A program made the position numbers and the translations under genes. DNA of 64,000 nucleotides. Source: an uncultured Ellagibacter sp. GTDB taxonomy: Bacteria; Actinomycetota; Coriobacteriia; Coriobacteriales; Eggerthellaceae. This document shows positions 49,547-59,038 of this stretch, piece by piece. The notes under the pieces were generated by a model. It saw only the letters and a list, made by a program, of their open reading frames with translations, searched no databases and was not told the DNA's origin. How positions within the stretch are numbered: the first letter of the stretch is position 1; every line of letters begins with the position of its first letter. The DNA is taken from positions 70,929 to 134,928 of the forward strand of contig NZ_CAKTTZ010000001.1 of assembly GCF_934617235.1 (NCBI RefSeq), given 5' to 3'.

Positions 49547-50461
49547 CTATTCGCCCGTACGTTCTGCAGTGCCGCCGGCAAAAGAGGGGTCCATTGCCAC
49601 GGCGTCGAGACGGGCCATTACGACATCTTCCACCTCGGGGGAATAAGGCGCATTGTCGCCTTCGCCTGCAAAGCGCGTGCGGATGTAGCTGCCGCACTCG
49701 TCGCAGGTGGCAATGCGATGGCCCTCGTCGCCTTCAATATTGTAGTAATGCAGATGACCCTGGTTGCGCGTACCGCAGCGGGGACAACGAATACGATCGA
49801 ATTCCCAGCTTGTCCCGCACTGAGGACACCACAAGCTCTTGTTACGGCCGTCGCCCGATCCGCCCTCGCCCACGCGCGCGAGCGCAGCATCGCCGCCGCA
49901 TGCAGGGCAGTGCATCTGGTGGTCGAAGAACACCTTCGCCTTCTTGCGAGCGCGCGCAACCGCCTCGGCAGGTCCCTCGAGCTGCCAGCGGAGCACGAGC
50001 GACGCGAACAGCTGGCCCATCTGCGCCTGGACCTCGGTCATGCCGTCAGCCACCAACTGCTCGGCGAATGCGGCCAGATACTCTGCCGGGTTCTTGCCCG
50101 CCAACGCGATGTCGCTTGCAGCAACGATCTCGTTCCATTTGGCGCTCGTAAGCGCGGCGGTCATTTCCTCGTCGAATCCGCCCAGCTCAGCAGCGCGAGC
50201 AATCACGGCGTTCATTCCTCGGGAAAGCGCCGCGGCGTCAATTGCCACCGGCGTGTTCGTGAACACGGGGATCTCGGCCTCGGAAAGCGCAGCCACACGC
50301 TCCACAGGCGGGACCTCATAACCCGCAGCGGTTTCCCCTGCTGCATCAGCATCGTCGAGCGCCGCCCACAGATTCATGAAGAAGTCGATACGCGAAACAT
50401 CCGCCGCATCGAGCGTCTTCTCGTAATGTTGTGCCGCAAGCTGAGCCGCCTTGTTGTTCAT
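49547..50461 (-). CDS. fdhE: Formate dehydrogenase accessory protein
   Basis: A 304-residue FdhE-family protein, a cytosolic factor needed to mature Tat-exported formate dehydrogenases. The N-terminal half is helical (YEKTLDAADVSRIDFFMNLW). The C-terminal half carries several rubredoxin-like CxxC knuckles: CPACGG, CPQCGT, CPRCGT and CDECGS. The ATG at 50461 has AAAGG upstream and the frame is open to 50596. It follows fdnGHI on the same strand after a probable terminator, so it may be made at a different level. Confidence 0.9.
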   Translation of the reverse strand: MNNKAAQLAAQHYEKTLDAADVSRIDFFMNLWAALDDADAAGETAAGYEVPPVERVAALSEAEIPVFTNTPVAIDAAALSRGMNAVIARAAELGGFDEEMTAALTSAKWNEIVAASDIALAGKNPAEYLAAFAEQLVADGMTEVQAQMGQLFASLVLRWQLEGPAEAVARARKKAKVFFDHQMHCPACGGDAALARVGEGGSGDGRNKSLWCPQCGTSWEFDRIRCPRCGTRNQGHLHYYNIEGDEGHRIATCDECGSYIRTRFAGEGDNAPYSPEVEDVVMARLDAVAMDPSFAGGTAERTGE

Positions 50462-50559
50462 GTGCACGCCTTTCTCGTCAAGCCTATTTGCCCGCCTCGC
50501 CTCAACACCGACGTTTGACGCGAGGCGAACGAATACGCGTCCTTTCCCCATTGAGAACG

Positions 50560-50588
50560 GGGACCCACCCGAACTTGCCGGATGGGTC
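50560..50588 (-). terminator. Hairpin between fdnI and fdhE
   Basis: GGACCCACCC (50560-50569) pairs with GGATGGGTCC (50579-50588) with one G-T. On the minus strand it lies 45 bases after the fdnI stop. No long T run. Confidence 0.5.
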
Positions 50589-50633
50589 CACCGCATCGAT
50601 TCTTCTACCAGCCGAAACAGCCAGCTGAATCAG

Positions 50634-51407
50634 TTATTTGGCTACCGGTTTCTCAACCACGTTCTTGCCCTCGGTGATCTCCTTGCGAGCCCAGTGGCCC
50701 CAGTGATAAATCGCGTCAGACTCAGAAACCATGCCGTTGCCGAACATGAGCTTGTAGGTGCCGCGGTAGGGCTGGAAGATGCCCGCGCCCAGGAAGATGT
50801 GAGCCAAGCCGAACACGGCGATCATCAGGAAGCCGAAGTCATGCAGGAACAGCAGGACGCCATGAACCGTCGTGCCGAGGTTCAGACCCAGCTCGCCGAT
50901 GAGCAGGATAACGCCGGTAACAGCCATGAGCAGGCCGAACAGCCACAGCATACCGTCGGCGAAACGCTGGCCGGATTTCACCTCGTCCTGATCCGGCATA
51001 TGGATCCACTTTGCCAGGAACAGGTAGGGGAAGAACAGCATCATCCACTTCTTGTCGTCGGAGGTCCACTTCGCGAAGAGGTTCTTCAGGATATGGCCGA
51101 CGCCCTTCGGGGACGCGATGGCGCTGAACAGCGGAACCACGACGAAGATGATGCCGCACACACGGTGCACCATGCGGAAGGCGAACACGACGTCGGAGCC
51201 CACCATCTGAGCCAGAGGCGGAATGAACACGAAGCAACCGCTCAAGCACAAAAGGATACAAGCGATAACTGCGATGCCATGCGTCAAGCGAGCCTGCAGC
51301 GAATGGCGCTTGATGTAGCGCTCGGTGCCAGCGGCTTCGCGATCTTTGAGGAACTGCTTGTCAGCGGCAAGCTGCTCGGGAGAAACGTTCACTGCTTCGT
51401 TACTCAT
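50634..51407 (-). CDS. fdnI: Formate dehydrogenase cytochrome b556 (gamma) subunit
   Basis: A 257-residue membrane protein with four hydrophobic helices, of the cytochrome b561/FdnI group. Haem-ligand candidates are His42 (LQARLTHGIAVIAC), the histidine in FAFRMVHRVCGIIFVV and those in LLFLHDFG and LAHIFLGAG. KWMMLFFPYLFLAKWIHMPD and GQRFADGMLWLFG are family landmarks. It would pass electrons from formate to menaquinone. Its start overlaps the fdnH stop by eight bases. Confidence 0.88.
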   Translation of the reverse strand: MSNEAVNVSPEQLAADKQFLKDREAAGTERYIKRHSLQARLTHGIAVIACILLCLSGCFVFIPPLAQMVGSDVVFAFRMVHRVCGIIFVVVPLFSAIASPKGVGHILKNLFAKWTSDDKKWMMLFFPYLFLAKWIHMPDQDEVKSGQRFADGMLWLFGLLMAVTGVILLIGELGLNLGTTVHGVLLFLHDFGFLMIAVFGLAHIFLGAGIFQPYRGTYKLMFGNGMVSESDAIYHWGHWARKEITEGKNVVEKPVAK

Positions 51408-52344
51408 CGCTGCCTCCCTTCCCGATACCGAATGGGTGATTCTCGAGGATGTGCTCCTTGACGGACTTCTCGTCCTGAGCGTCGCCGTGCTTGACGACGT
51501 CGCCGGTGATCAGGCTGACGGTGTCCTCGGTCTCGGGGTTGTACACGAGCTTATCGCGCTTGTAACCCACACCCAAAGCGAACATCGCCGCGAGGCCCAC
51601 AACCGTGAGGCCGGTGACGACGCCCGTAACGGGCTTCATGACGCGGGTCATGCCCACCGTTGCCGGAGCGGACGGGTTGGCCGGAAGACCCGTGGCCTCG
51701 CGCCCGTACTTCAGCACGGAGATCACATGCAGACCGCCCATCTCGTTGGCACCGTAAATCTCGGCGTCCTCGTAGCCGCGGCCCTTCAGGATCTCGAGGC
51801 GCTCCTGGGCCAGGTCGAGCATCTCGTCGCGCGGCCCGAAACGAAGCGCGTTGGGCTGGCAGGTGGAAACGCAGGCCGGGTCCATACCCTGAGCCACGCG
51901 ATCCGGGCAGCCGGTGCACTTGTTGACGTAGTCGCGGATGCCTTCGGTGCGGTAGCGCGGCACGTCGAACGGGCACACGCCTTCGCAGTAATGGCAGCCG
52001 ACGCACTTGGAGTCGTCGACGTGGACGAATCCGGTGTCCTCGTCCTTCGTGATGGCACCAGCAGGGCACACCGTCGCGCAAGGCGCCTCGGTGCAATGCT
52101 GGCAGGAGCGGCGATTGAAGATCCAGTCGACAGGCTTCTGCCCGCGGACTGCATCGCGCTCTTGGAACGTCTGGATCAGACGCGTGTTGCCGTTCAGGTC
52201 GGCCGGGTTCTGAAGCGAACCGGAGAATTTGTTCTCGTTGGTGCCGATCGGGGACGGCAGGTTATTCCACACCTTGCAGGCAACCTGGCAGCCCTTGCAG
52301 TTCGTGCACAGGGAGGTGTCGTAAAGAATAGCCATTTCAGTCAT
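51400..52344 (-). CDS. fdnH: Formate dehydrogenase iron-sulfur (beta) subunit
   Basis: A 314-residue four-cluster ferredoxin subunit. Cysteine groups are CTNCKGCQVAC (residues 14-24), CQHCTEAPCATVC, CVGCHYCEGVC and CTGCPDRV with CVSTC. A C-terminal membrane helix (GVVTGLTVVGLAAMFALGVG, about 240-260) matches the anchoring helix of FdnH. AGGAGGGGG precedes the ATG. It links the Sec-containing catalytic subunit, 14 bases upstream, to the cytochrome. Confidence 0.92.
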   Translation of the reverse strand: MTEMAILYDTSLCTNCKGCQVACKVWNNLPSPIGTNENKFSGSLQNPADLNGNTRLIQTFQERDAVRGQKPVDWIFNRRSCQHCTEAPCATVCPAGAITKDEDTGFVHVDDSKCVGCHYCEGVCPFDVPRYRTEGIRDYVNKCTGCPDRVAQGMDPACVSTCQPNALRFGPRDEMLDLAQERLEILKGRGYEDAEIYGANEMGGLHVISVLKYGREATGLPANPSAPATVGMTRVMKPVTGVVTGLTVVGLAAMFALGVGYKRDKLVYNPETEDTVSLITGDVVKHGDAQDEKSVKEHILENHPFGIGKGGSDE

Positions 52345-52358
52345 GTCTTACCCCCTCC

Positions 52359-55300
52359 TTATGCTTTCTCGATGTTGACGAGGAACGCCTTGTACTCAGG
52401 CACCATGGTGTTCGGGTCGCCGACGTTCGGGGTCAGGTCGTTTACCGTATCGCCCGTGCCGTACAGGTGCGTCCAGCCGAAGTGATGCGTGAGGCCAACC
52501 TGGTGCTGCGTCTTGCCGTGGATCGTGAATGGCTTGAGGCGCTTGGTGACGTACGCATCGACCACGACGGAGCCGCGCTTGTTCCACACGCGAACCTTGT
52601 CGCCGGGCTTGATGCCCTTCTCAGCTGCGAACTCTTCCGACATCTCGCAGAACTGCGACGGCATAGCCTCCACGAGCGCCGGGCAGGAGCGGCTCTGGCC
52701 GCCGGTCTGCCAATGCTCGGTGACGGAGTACGTGGTCGCGATGATCGGGTACTCGTCGGTTCCGCCGTGAGCGGTGGACTCGTATTCCGTGAACTTGATC
52801 ATCGGGTTGTTCTGCGAACCGTTAAGCGCGTTGTCGAACGGGCTCTCGAACGGCTCGTAGTGCTCGGGCATCGGGCCGTCTTCCATACCGTAGGATTCCA
52901 GACGCGCGTTCTGCTCCCACAGCATGAAGAACGTGTTGTTGTTCGGCGGAACCGGCTGACCGTTCTTGGCGGACACGAAGTCGCCCTGGTCGACCAGATC
53001 CCACTTGCTGCCGTCCCACTCCATGAGCTTCTTGTCGGGGTTCCACGGCTTGCCGTTGGTGTCGCAGGAGTTGCGGTTGTACAGGATACGACGGTTGGAA
53101 GGCCAGCTGAACGCCCAGTTGGAGTTCAGGCCAAGGCCGGACTTGTCGTTGTTGTCGCGACGACCGATCGGCTGCTGGGCCGGATCGAGCGGTGCGTCGT
53201 TGTTGTTGTAGAAGCCCGAGTAGATCCACATCGCGCAGGAAGTGGAGCCGTCGGCGCCAAGTTCGGAGTAGCCCTTGAGCAGGTCGACCTTGCCCGCCGC
53301 GAAGTCGGAGTTAGCCGTGCGGTAGCCGTTGAGCGCCCAAGAAACCGGACGGAAGTCGATCTTACCGTTGACGTAGTAATCCCACTTGGTGTTGAGGATC
53401 GGGTCGGGGTTAGCGCCACCTTCTTCCTTGTACAGACGGCAGATTTCCGTCCACAGAAGGTCGCACATCTCGAGGTCAGGCTTGGCCTGATCCCACGGCT
53501 CGACTGCCTGGTAGCGCCACTGCAGCCAACGACCGGAGTTCAGGATGGTGCCGGGCTTCTCGTAGATGAGTGCGCAGGGGAGGAAGTACACGGTCGTCTG
53601 GATCTCGGCCGGGTTCATATCCGGCGCCTTCCAGAAGGCCGCCGACTCGGTTTCGACCTGATCGGCCACGACAAGCCAATCGAGGTTCGCCATCGAACGG
53701 CGCACGTTGCCGGCGTTCGGGGCCGAGTGGCAGGGGTTCATGCCCCAGTTGAAGTAGCCCTTGATGACACCCTGCTTCATGAGCTCGAACGTGGAGATAT
53801 GCGTGTAGTCCTGGTCGCCCTTCTCAGACGGAACCTTCGGCCACCAGTCGTAGCCGTAGTCGTTCTCGACGGTTGCGGCGTCGCCGAACCATTCCTTCAG
53901 CGAGGACACGATGAACTTCGGCTTGTTGGTGTAGTAGCCAGCGGAATACGTCTGGGATTCCAGCCACTTGCGCAGGCTGGAACGATCGGTGGTGTTGGCC
54001 CACTTCAGGTAAGCGGGATGCTCGTTGACCATCATGCCCATGTCGGTCGCGCCCTGAACGTTAGGCTCGCCGCGCAGAGCGTTCACGCCGCCACCAGGGA
54101 TGCCGATGTTGCCGAGGAGCAGCTGCATAACGCACATGGCACGCGTGTTCTGAGCGCCATAGGAGTGCTGCGTCTGGCCCAGTGCATAGAGCACCATGCC
54201 GGCACGGCCGGGCTTCGCGGTGGAACCGTAGGTGGAGTACACGAGCTCAAGGGTTTCCTTGTCCATGCCGCAGATGTCGCACACAGCGTCGAGGGTATAG
54301 CGCTCGTAGTGCTTCTTCACCTGCTGATAAACGCACATCGGATCCTGGAGCGTCATGTCGCGCTTGGGAAGGGTGAGCGTCGGCGTGGTGAACTCGGGAA
54401 CGCCGCTCTTCTTAACCCAGGCGTAGTCGCCCGAAGCGGAGGTGTCCCAGTTCTCTTCCTTCTCGGTCTGATAGTGCCAAGAATGGTTGGAATAGGTCTT
54501 GGTCTTCTCGTCCCAACCGGAGTAGAGGCCGGTTTCGATGTCGAAGTCGAACTCGGGGTCGAGCAGGTAAGACGCATTCGTGTAGTTGAGCAGGTACTCG
54601 TAGTTGTAGTCGCCCATTTCACCAGTGGCGAGGTACTTCTCGAGATTCGGATCGATCAGGTTCTCGATGATCCAGTGATACATGCCGCCGTAGAAGGCGA
54701 TGTCAGTGCCCGAACGGATGGGGCAGTAGATATCCGCCTGCTCGGCAGTACGGGTATAGCGAGGATCGACGACGATCCACTTCGCTCCGCGATCGTGGGC
54801 CTTGCCAAGCCACAGCGAGCTAACCGGGTGGTTCTCAACGGAGTTGGAACCGCAGTGGAGGATAACGTCAGTGTTTTGGAAGTCGCACCAGTGGCTCGTC
54901 ATAGAGCCGCGACCGAATGATGCTGCCAGACCGGCAACGGTGGGGCTGTGTCAAACACGCGCCTGATTGTCGATGGCGATCACGCCGAGCGATCGCATCA
55001 TCTTGAGGATCAGGTATTCCTCCTCGGAGTTTTCTTGGCTACCGCCCAGGCTGGCAATTGCCGGGGTACGGTTCACGGTGAGGCCGTTCTTGTCGGTTTC
55101 CTCAAACGTGGCGTCGCGCGTGTCCTTGACCTTGCGCGCGATTTCCTTGATGGCGTCTTCCCAGGTGATGTCTTCCCACTCGGAAGCACCAGGACGGCGC
55201 ACCATAGGCTTGGTGACGCGATCGGGGTTCTTGATGACCTCGCGCGTTTCCGGATCCACAATGTTGCGGAGCTGGAACATGGCCGCGCCCTTCGGGCACA

Positions 55301-55553
55301 AGCCACCTTGGTTGATGGGATGGTCGGGATCACCTTCGAGATTGATCAGCTCGCCGTCGCGCACCGAAAGAAGCGAACCGCATCCGCCTGCGCAATAGCA
55401 GCAGATGTTGGTGTACTCTTCAGTGTTCACGAGCTTCCAGTCGCTGTTCGACTCTACAGCCAAAGCAGGCGACTGCTGCGTCAGCTGGAACGCCATGCTC
55501 GTCGCGAACGCCGCACCGGTGGCTTTCATGAAGCCCCTGCGTGTCAGGTTCAT
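52359..55553 (-). CDS. fdnG: Tat-exported formate dehydrogenase catalytic subunit with selenocysteine (Sec201)
   Basis: A 1064-residue catalytic subunit read through an in-frame TGA at 54953-54951 (codon 201). The upstream part has a Tat leader (MNLTRRGFMKATG), the [4Fe-4S] ligands in CCYCAGGCG plus LCPKG, and ends IAIDNQARV. After the TGA comes HSPTVAGLAASFGRG, exactly where FdnG-type enzymes have ARV-Sec-HGPTVASLAPTFGRG. A SECIS-like hairpin follows. Sec ligates molybdenum or tungsten and takes part in oxidising formate. The ATG at 55553 has AGGAG ten bases upstream. The enzyme faces outward and forms the FdnGHI complex. Confidence 0.95.
54912..54953 (-). promoter_or_regulatory. SECIS element of fdnG
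   Basis: On the mRNA, 13 bases after the UGA, TTGCC (54937-54933), loop GGTCT, GGCAG (54927-54923) form a short stem with the loop found in the E. coli fdhF SECIS. A lower ACCG/CGGT pairing extends it. It would bind SelB to recode the UGA. Confidence 0.85.
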
Positions 55554-55634
55554 AGTCTCGTCTCTCCTTCCAAATTCTCGTCTTCCCTCGTCTATACCGC
55601 GTCGGGGCATACTTTGCCCCTTCGTCGGTTGCCC

Positions 55635-55664
55635 ATGGTACGAGATATCTCGACATAAATTCAA
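55635..55664 (-). promoter_or_regulatory. Promoter and 12-bp palindrome upstream of fdnG
   Basis: On the minus strand TTGAAT (55664-55659), an 18-base spacer and TACCAT (55640-55635) resemble -35 and -10 boxes. The spacer contains the perfect palindrome CGAGATATCTCG (55641-55652), a possible repressor site. The ATG is 82 bases downstream. Confidence 0.5.
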
Positions 55665-56127
55665 CAAATGAGACCGCAAAAGGGCTAATTGTCGGGGGAA
55701 CGGCTGAATTGCGTAAATGCATATTTGACCTGGGGAAATGCTATTTTAATTCCTTCTTGGAAAATATTCATTGGCAGCGCTCTTTTGAAATGTGAATGCT
55801 ACGTAAAGAAATAATGGAGATGACCTGCACTATCTTATTTGAGAATATCCCACTTTCTGGACAGGATGAAATCTCCCAACAACAGGTTGATTTTCCTTCC
55901 CGTCTCAACCTCGAGGATTGAAGAAGCGACCATCGGAAGAAAAACTTCTGACCCGAACAAAATGAGAAGGCGTGACTCGAAGACGCCAGACTCGCGCCGC
56001 GCTGCCCCCCAACGGTGGCCGCAATCGCTCCACACCAGCGAGAAAAATGCACATAGTCGCCGAGGATGGGCTCTATGCGCCCCTCCTCTGCGGGAAGGCC
56101 GCACGAAGCTCTGATTTCAGCGGGCGC
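55665..56127. other. Intergenic stretch between fdnG and selD
   Basis: About 460 bases. The part nearest fdnG is AT-rich. Open frames on both strands lack ribosome sites and protein-like composition. I looked for a tRNA-Sec gene or other RNA and see none. Confidence 0.5.
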
Positions 56128-56136
56128 TGGTATACT
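56128..56136 (+). promoter_or_regulatory. Extended -10 promoter of selD
   Basis: TGGTATACT fits a TGn extended -10 element, 28 bases before the ATG at 56164. Confidence 0.5.
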
Positions 56137-56163
56137 GAGCACCGACGAGCAAGGAGGTTGCCC

Positions 56164-57243
56164 ATGAGCACGAAGGAAAAGGTCGCACTGACGAAGCTCA
56201 CCAGCAAAGGCGGTTGAGCGGCGAAGTGGGGTCCGGGTGACCTCGAAGACGCGCTGCACTGCCTCTCTCCCGCAATCGACCTGCCCGACAAGGACAAGCT
56301 TCTGCTCGGGTTCGAGACGAGCGACGACGCGGCGGTGTGGGAAATCAACAAGACGACGGCAGCCGTGCTCACGGTCGACTTCTTCACGCCCGTCGTGGAC
56401 GATCCCTACGAGTTCGGCCGCGTCGCCGCAGCGAACGCGCTCTCCGATGTCTTCGCGATGGGGGCGCGACCTCACGTAGCTCTCAACCTGCTCGCACTCG
56501 ACAGCGAGCTTGGCGCCGAGGTGGCGGGCGAAATCCTTCGAGGCGGCGCCGACACCGCGCATGCAGCGGGGGCGTTCGTCGCCGGCGGGCACACGATTGA
56601 TGATGAGGAACCGAAGTACGGCCTATGCGTGTTCGGCACTGTCGACCCGAACAAGATCGTCCGCAACGGGGGCGCGCAAGCGGGCGATGTGCTCTACCTC
56701 ACCAAGCGCATCGGCACGGGCATCATGAGCGCCGCCGTGAAAAACGAGCTTGTCACCCAAGACGAGTTCCGCCCCGTCGTCGAGTCGATGATGGAGCTCA
56801 ACATCGCAGGCGGCGAAGCAATGGTCACGGCGGGCGTCCACGCGGCGACCGACGTCACGGGTTTCGGGCTGTCGGGCCACCTGCACGAGATGCTCGAGGC
56901 GTCGAACGCAGCTGCCGAGCTGGACTTCAGCGCCATCCCCACTTTCGAGCGCGTATGGGAGCTCTCGTGCGCATACTGCCGCCCCAATCGGGCGTTCTCC
57001 ATCATGGATCTTGCGGAGGAATACGTGCGGCAGGGCGCGCTCGACGACGACGAGTTCGACAACCGCATGGGCGTGATCTGCGACCCGCAAACCTCGGGCG
57101 GCATCTTGGCGGCTATCCCCCCTGACCAGGCGGCTGTGTTCGAAAGCGAATTCGAGCGACTCGCAGGGCGGGCGCCCTGGAAAATCGGCCGCATCGTCGA
57201 GGGCGAAGCGGGCTCGATCTCATTTGCGGACGGAGCCCGATAG
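56164..57243 (+). CDS. selD: Selenophosphate synthetase, itself a selenoprotein (Sec18)
   Basis: A 359-residue SelD that makes selenophosphate from selenide and ATP. The ATG at 56164 has AAGGAGG six bases upstream. Codon 18 (56215-56217) is TGA: the protein reads KLTSKGG-Sec-AAKWGPGDLEDAL, where other SelDs have Cys or Sec in this catalytic loop. Lys21 follows. Later landmarks are DDAAVWEI, TVDFFTPVVDDPYEFG, GGHTIDDEEPKYGLCVFG, ATDVTGFGLSGHL and DPQTSGGIL. A SECIS-like stem (GGGGTC, loop CGGGT, GACCTC, 56228-56244) starts ten bases after the TGA. Without recoding only 17 residues are made. It supplies selenium for FdnG and for itself. Confidence 0.95.
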
Positions 57244-57310
57244 CCCTGCTCGCAAGACCGTGCGACTCGGAGCATCAATATGGAGAAGCTGGTTGTACTT
57301 CGCGACGGCC

Positions 57311-58552
57311 CTATTTCCGCGCGCGTGCGGCTCGGAGCATCTGCGCCGCACGCGTAATCTGCTGCGCCGCATAATCGATTTCGTCGATCGTATTGTAGAA
57401 CGCGGGCGAAAGGCGCGCCACGCTGCTCGTCCCCAGCCAATCGAGCACGGGCTGCGCGCAGTTGTGGCCGCTTCGCAGGGCAACGCCGCGCACGTCGATG
57501 AGCGTGCACAAATCGAGCGGGTGTACCTCATCGAGCGTGAACGATACGAGTCCCGCACGCTCTTTCGGTGAGCCCGCGATGTGAAGACCCTCGATTTCCC
57601 CAAGCACGCTTACCGCATGGCTGACCAGCGAAGACTCGTACGCCGCGATGTCCTCGCGACCCAAAGCGCTCAGGTAGTCGCACGCCGCGGCGATCGCGAT
57701 GGCACCCACGTAGTTCGGCGTGCCCGCTTCCAGGCGCAGGGGAAGCTCTTCCCAGGTGGTCAGCTCCTGCGTCACCTTCCCCACCATCTCGCCGCCGAAA
57801 TCGCGCGGAGCGAGCATCTCGAGCGCCTCGCGCGTGCCGCAAAGCGCGCCGATTCCCGTGCCCGCCATCATCTTGTGGCCGGAAAAAGCCAGGAAGTCGA
57901 CGCCCAGATCCGCGATATCGACCACGCCGTGACGCATGATCTGCGCGCCGTCGAGCACGAAGAGAGCGCCCGCATCGTGGGCCATCTTGGCAAGCCTTTT
58001 CACGGGAGTCACCGTGCCGAGCACGTTCGAGCACCCCGTCATCGCCACGATCTTCACCCTGTCGTCGGAGAGCAGCTCCGCGTAGTGGGTCTCGTCCACC
58101 TCGCCTTCTTCAGTGAGCCCAACGACGCGGAAATCGGCGCCTGCAGCAAAGCACGCCTGCTGCCACGGAACGTAGTTGGAGTGGTGTTCCATGAGGCTCA
58201 CCACGACGGCATCGTCAGGCCCGAGCACGTGCGCCAAGCCGCGAGCCACCATGTTCAAGCCATCGGTCGTGCCCCGCGTGAACACCACGCACGACGAATC
58301 GGCCGCGCCGACGAACCGGGCGACCGTCCCCCGCGCGCGCTCGAGCGCATCGGTTGAGGCGTGCGCCAAGTAATGCATTCCGCGATGCACGTTCGCGTTG
58401 CTCGTCCGATAGTGCTCAGAAACAGCGGAAAGCACCTGCTCAGGAACTTGCGTCGTCGCCGAATTGTCCAAATACACGAGAGGATGGCCGTGAACCTGCT
58501 GTCCCAAAATCGGGAAATCCTCACGTACACGTTCCACATCCATGTTCGCCAT
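57311..58552 (-). CDS. sufS: SufS/CsdB-type cysteine desulfurase (selenocysteine lyase family)
   Basis: A 413-residue PLP enzyme. It begins VREDFPILGQQVHGHPLVYL, with NSATTQVP and ANVHRGMHYLAHAS next. MEHHSNYVPWQ is followed by the PLP lysine in DFLAFSGHKMMAGTGIG and the catalytic cysteine loop RSGHNCAQPVLDWLG. It takes sulfur (or selenium) from cysteine or selenocysteine for Fe-S assembly. It is third in an operon with sufE and an unknown gene, converging on selD, so it might also feed selenium to SelD; that is inference. Confidence 0.92.
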   Translation of the reverse strand: MANMDVERVREDFPILGQQVHGHPLVYLDNSATTQVPEQVLSAVSEHYRTSNANVHRGMHYLAHASTDALERARGTVARFVGAADSSCVVFTRGTTDGLNMVARGLAHVLGPDDAVVVSLMEHHSNYVPWQQACFAAGADFRVVGLTEEGEVDETHYAELLSDDRVKIVAMTGCSNVLGTVTPVKRLAKMAHDAGALFVLDGAQIMRHGVVDIADLGVDFLAFSGHKMMAGTGIGALCGTREALEMLAPRDFGGEMVGKVTQELTTWEELPLRLEAGTPNYVGAIAIAAACDYLSALGREDIAAYESSLVSHAVSVLGEIEGLHIAGSPKERAGLVSFTLDEVHPLDLCTLIDVRGVALRSGHNCAQPVLDWLGTSSVARLSPAFYNTIDEIDYAAQQITRAAQMLRAARARK

Positions 58553-58597
58553 CCCTTTCGCCCCGGCACATCATCGCATGCCGAGAATTCTAGTCCA

Positions 58598-59038
58598 TCA
58601 GGAGTCCCTGCGCATGGACGGGTCGTCCTTCGCATCGAAGAGCGCGTCCGCGAGCTGGGTAATCGTCTCAAAGTCGGCAGACTGCTCGGGCGTGAAGCGC
58701 ACGTTCAGCGCACGCTGGAGCGTCAAGGACAAAAGCACCTTCTTGATATCGGTCGAGCTTTGGTTGGTGCACGTGGTCGAGCCTTCCGCAAGCTTCACGC
58801 TCTTGTCGTTTTGGCGCAGAAGCTTCTCAACGCTCTCGTCGGCGAGCTTTAAGATGTCCTCCGTGCCCAAAGCCTGCACCTCGTCTTCGGTCAGGAAGAA
58901 CTTGGCGAGCGTGTAGTTGCGCACTTCCTGGCGAAAATCCTCGCGACCAAGCGCGCCCGACGTAATCTTGTCCTGCGCGGCTTGCGCATCCTTCGCCGCA
59001 ATGTCGAGACGGTCTTTCAGGGTCATCGTGCTAGCCAT
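58598..59038 (-). CDS. Unrecognised protein encoded between sufE and sufS
   Basis: A 146-residue protein that I do not recognise. The first 90 residues are helical and charged (TLKDRLDIAAKDAQAAQDKI, FFLTEDEVQALGTEDILKLA). The last 50 residues (KKVLLSLTLQRALNVRFTPE, then SADFETITQLADALFDA) have the helix pattern of an acyl-carrier-like domain. They lack the Asp-Ser-Leu attachment motif; TTCTNQSSTDIKK lies before the pattern. The ATG overlaps the sufE stop by eight bases, so it is made with SufE. It could be an assembly or sulfur-transfer adaptor. Confidence 0.6.
   Translation of the reverse strand: MASTMTLKDRLDIAAKDAQAAQDKITSGALGREDFRQEVRNYTLAKFFLTEDEVQALGTEDILKLADESVEKLLRQNDKSVKLAEGSTTCTNQSSTDIKKVLLSLTLQRALNVRFTPEQSADFETITQLADALFDAKDDPSMRRDS

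Noticed and set aside
52467..54920. An 817-codon plus-strand open frame
   Set aside because: Antisense shadow of fdnG; no ribosome site or recognisable domain.
54951..55553. A separate truncated formate dehydrogenase fragment upstream of the main frame
   Set aside because: The stop is a TGA at the conserved Sec position with a SECIS hairpin, so the two frames are one selenoprotein gene.
55768..56592. A 274-codon minus-strand frame opposite the selD start
   Set aside because: It lacks a ribosome site and is antisense to selD over a third of its length.
56335..57243. selD starting at the internal ATG 56335
   Set aside because: This would remove the catalytic loop; AAGGAGG-ATG at 56164 and the Sec codon explain the upstream part.
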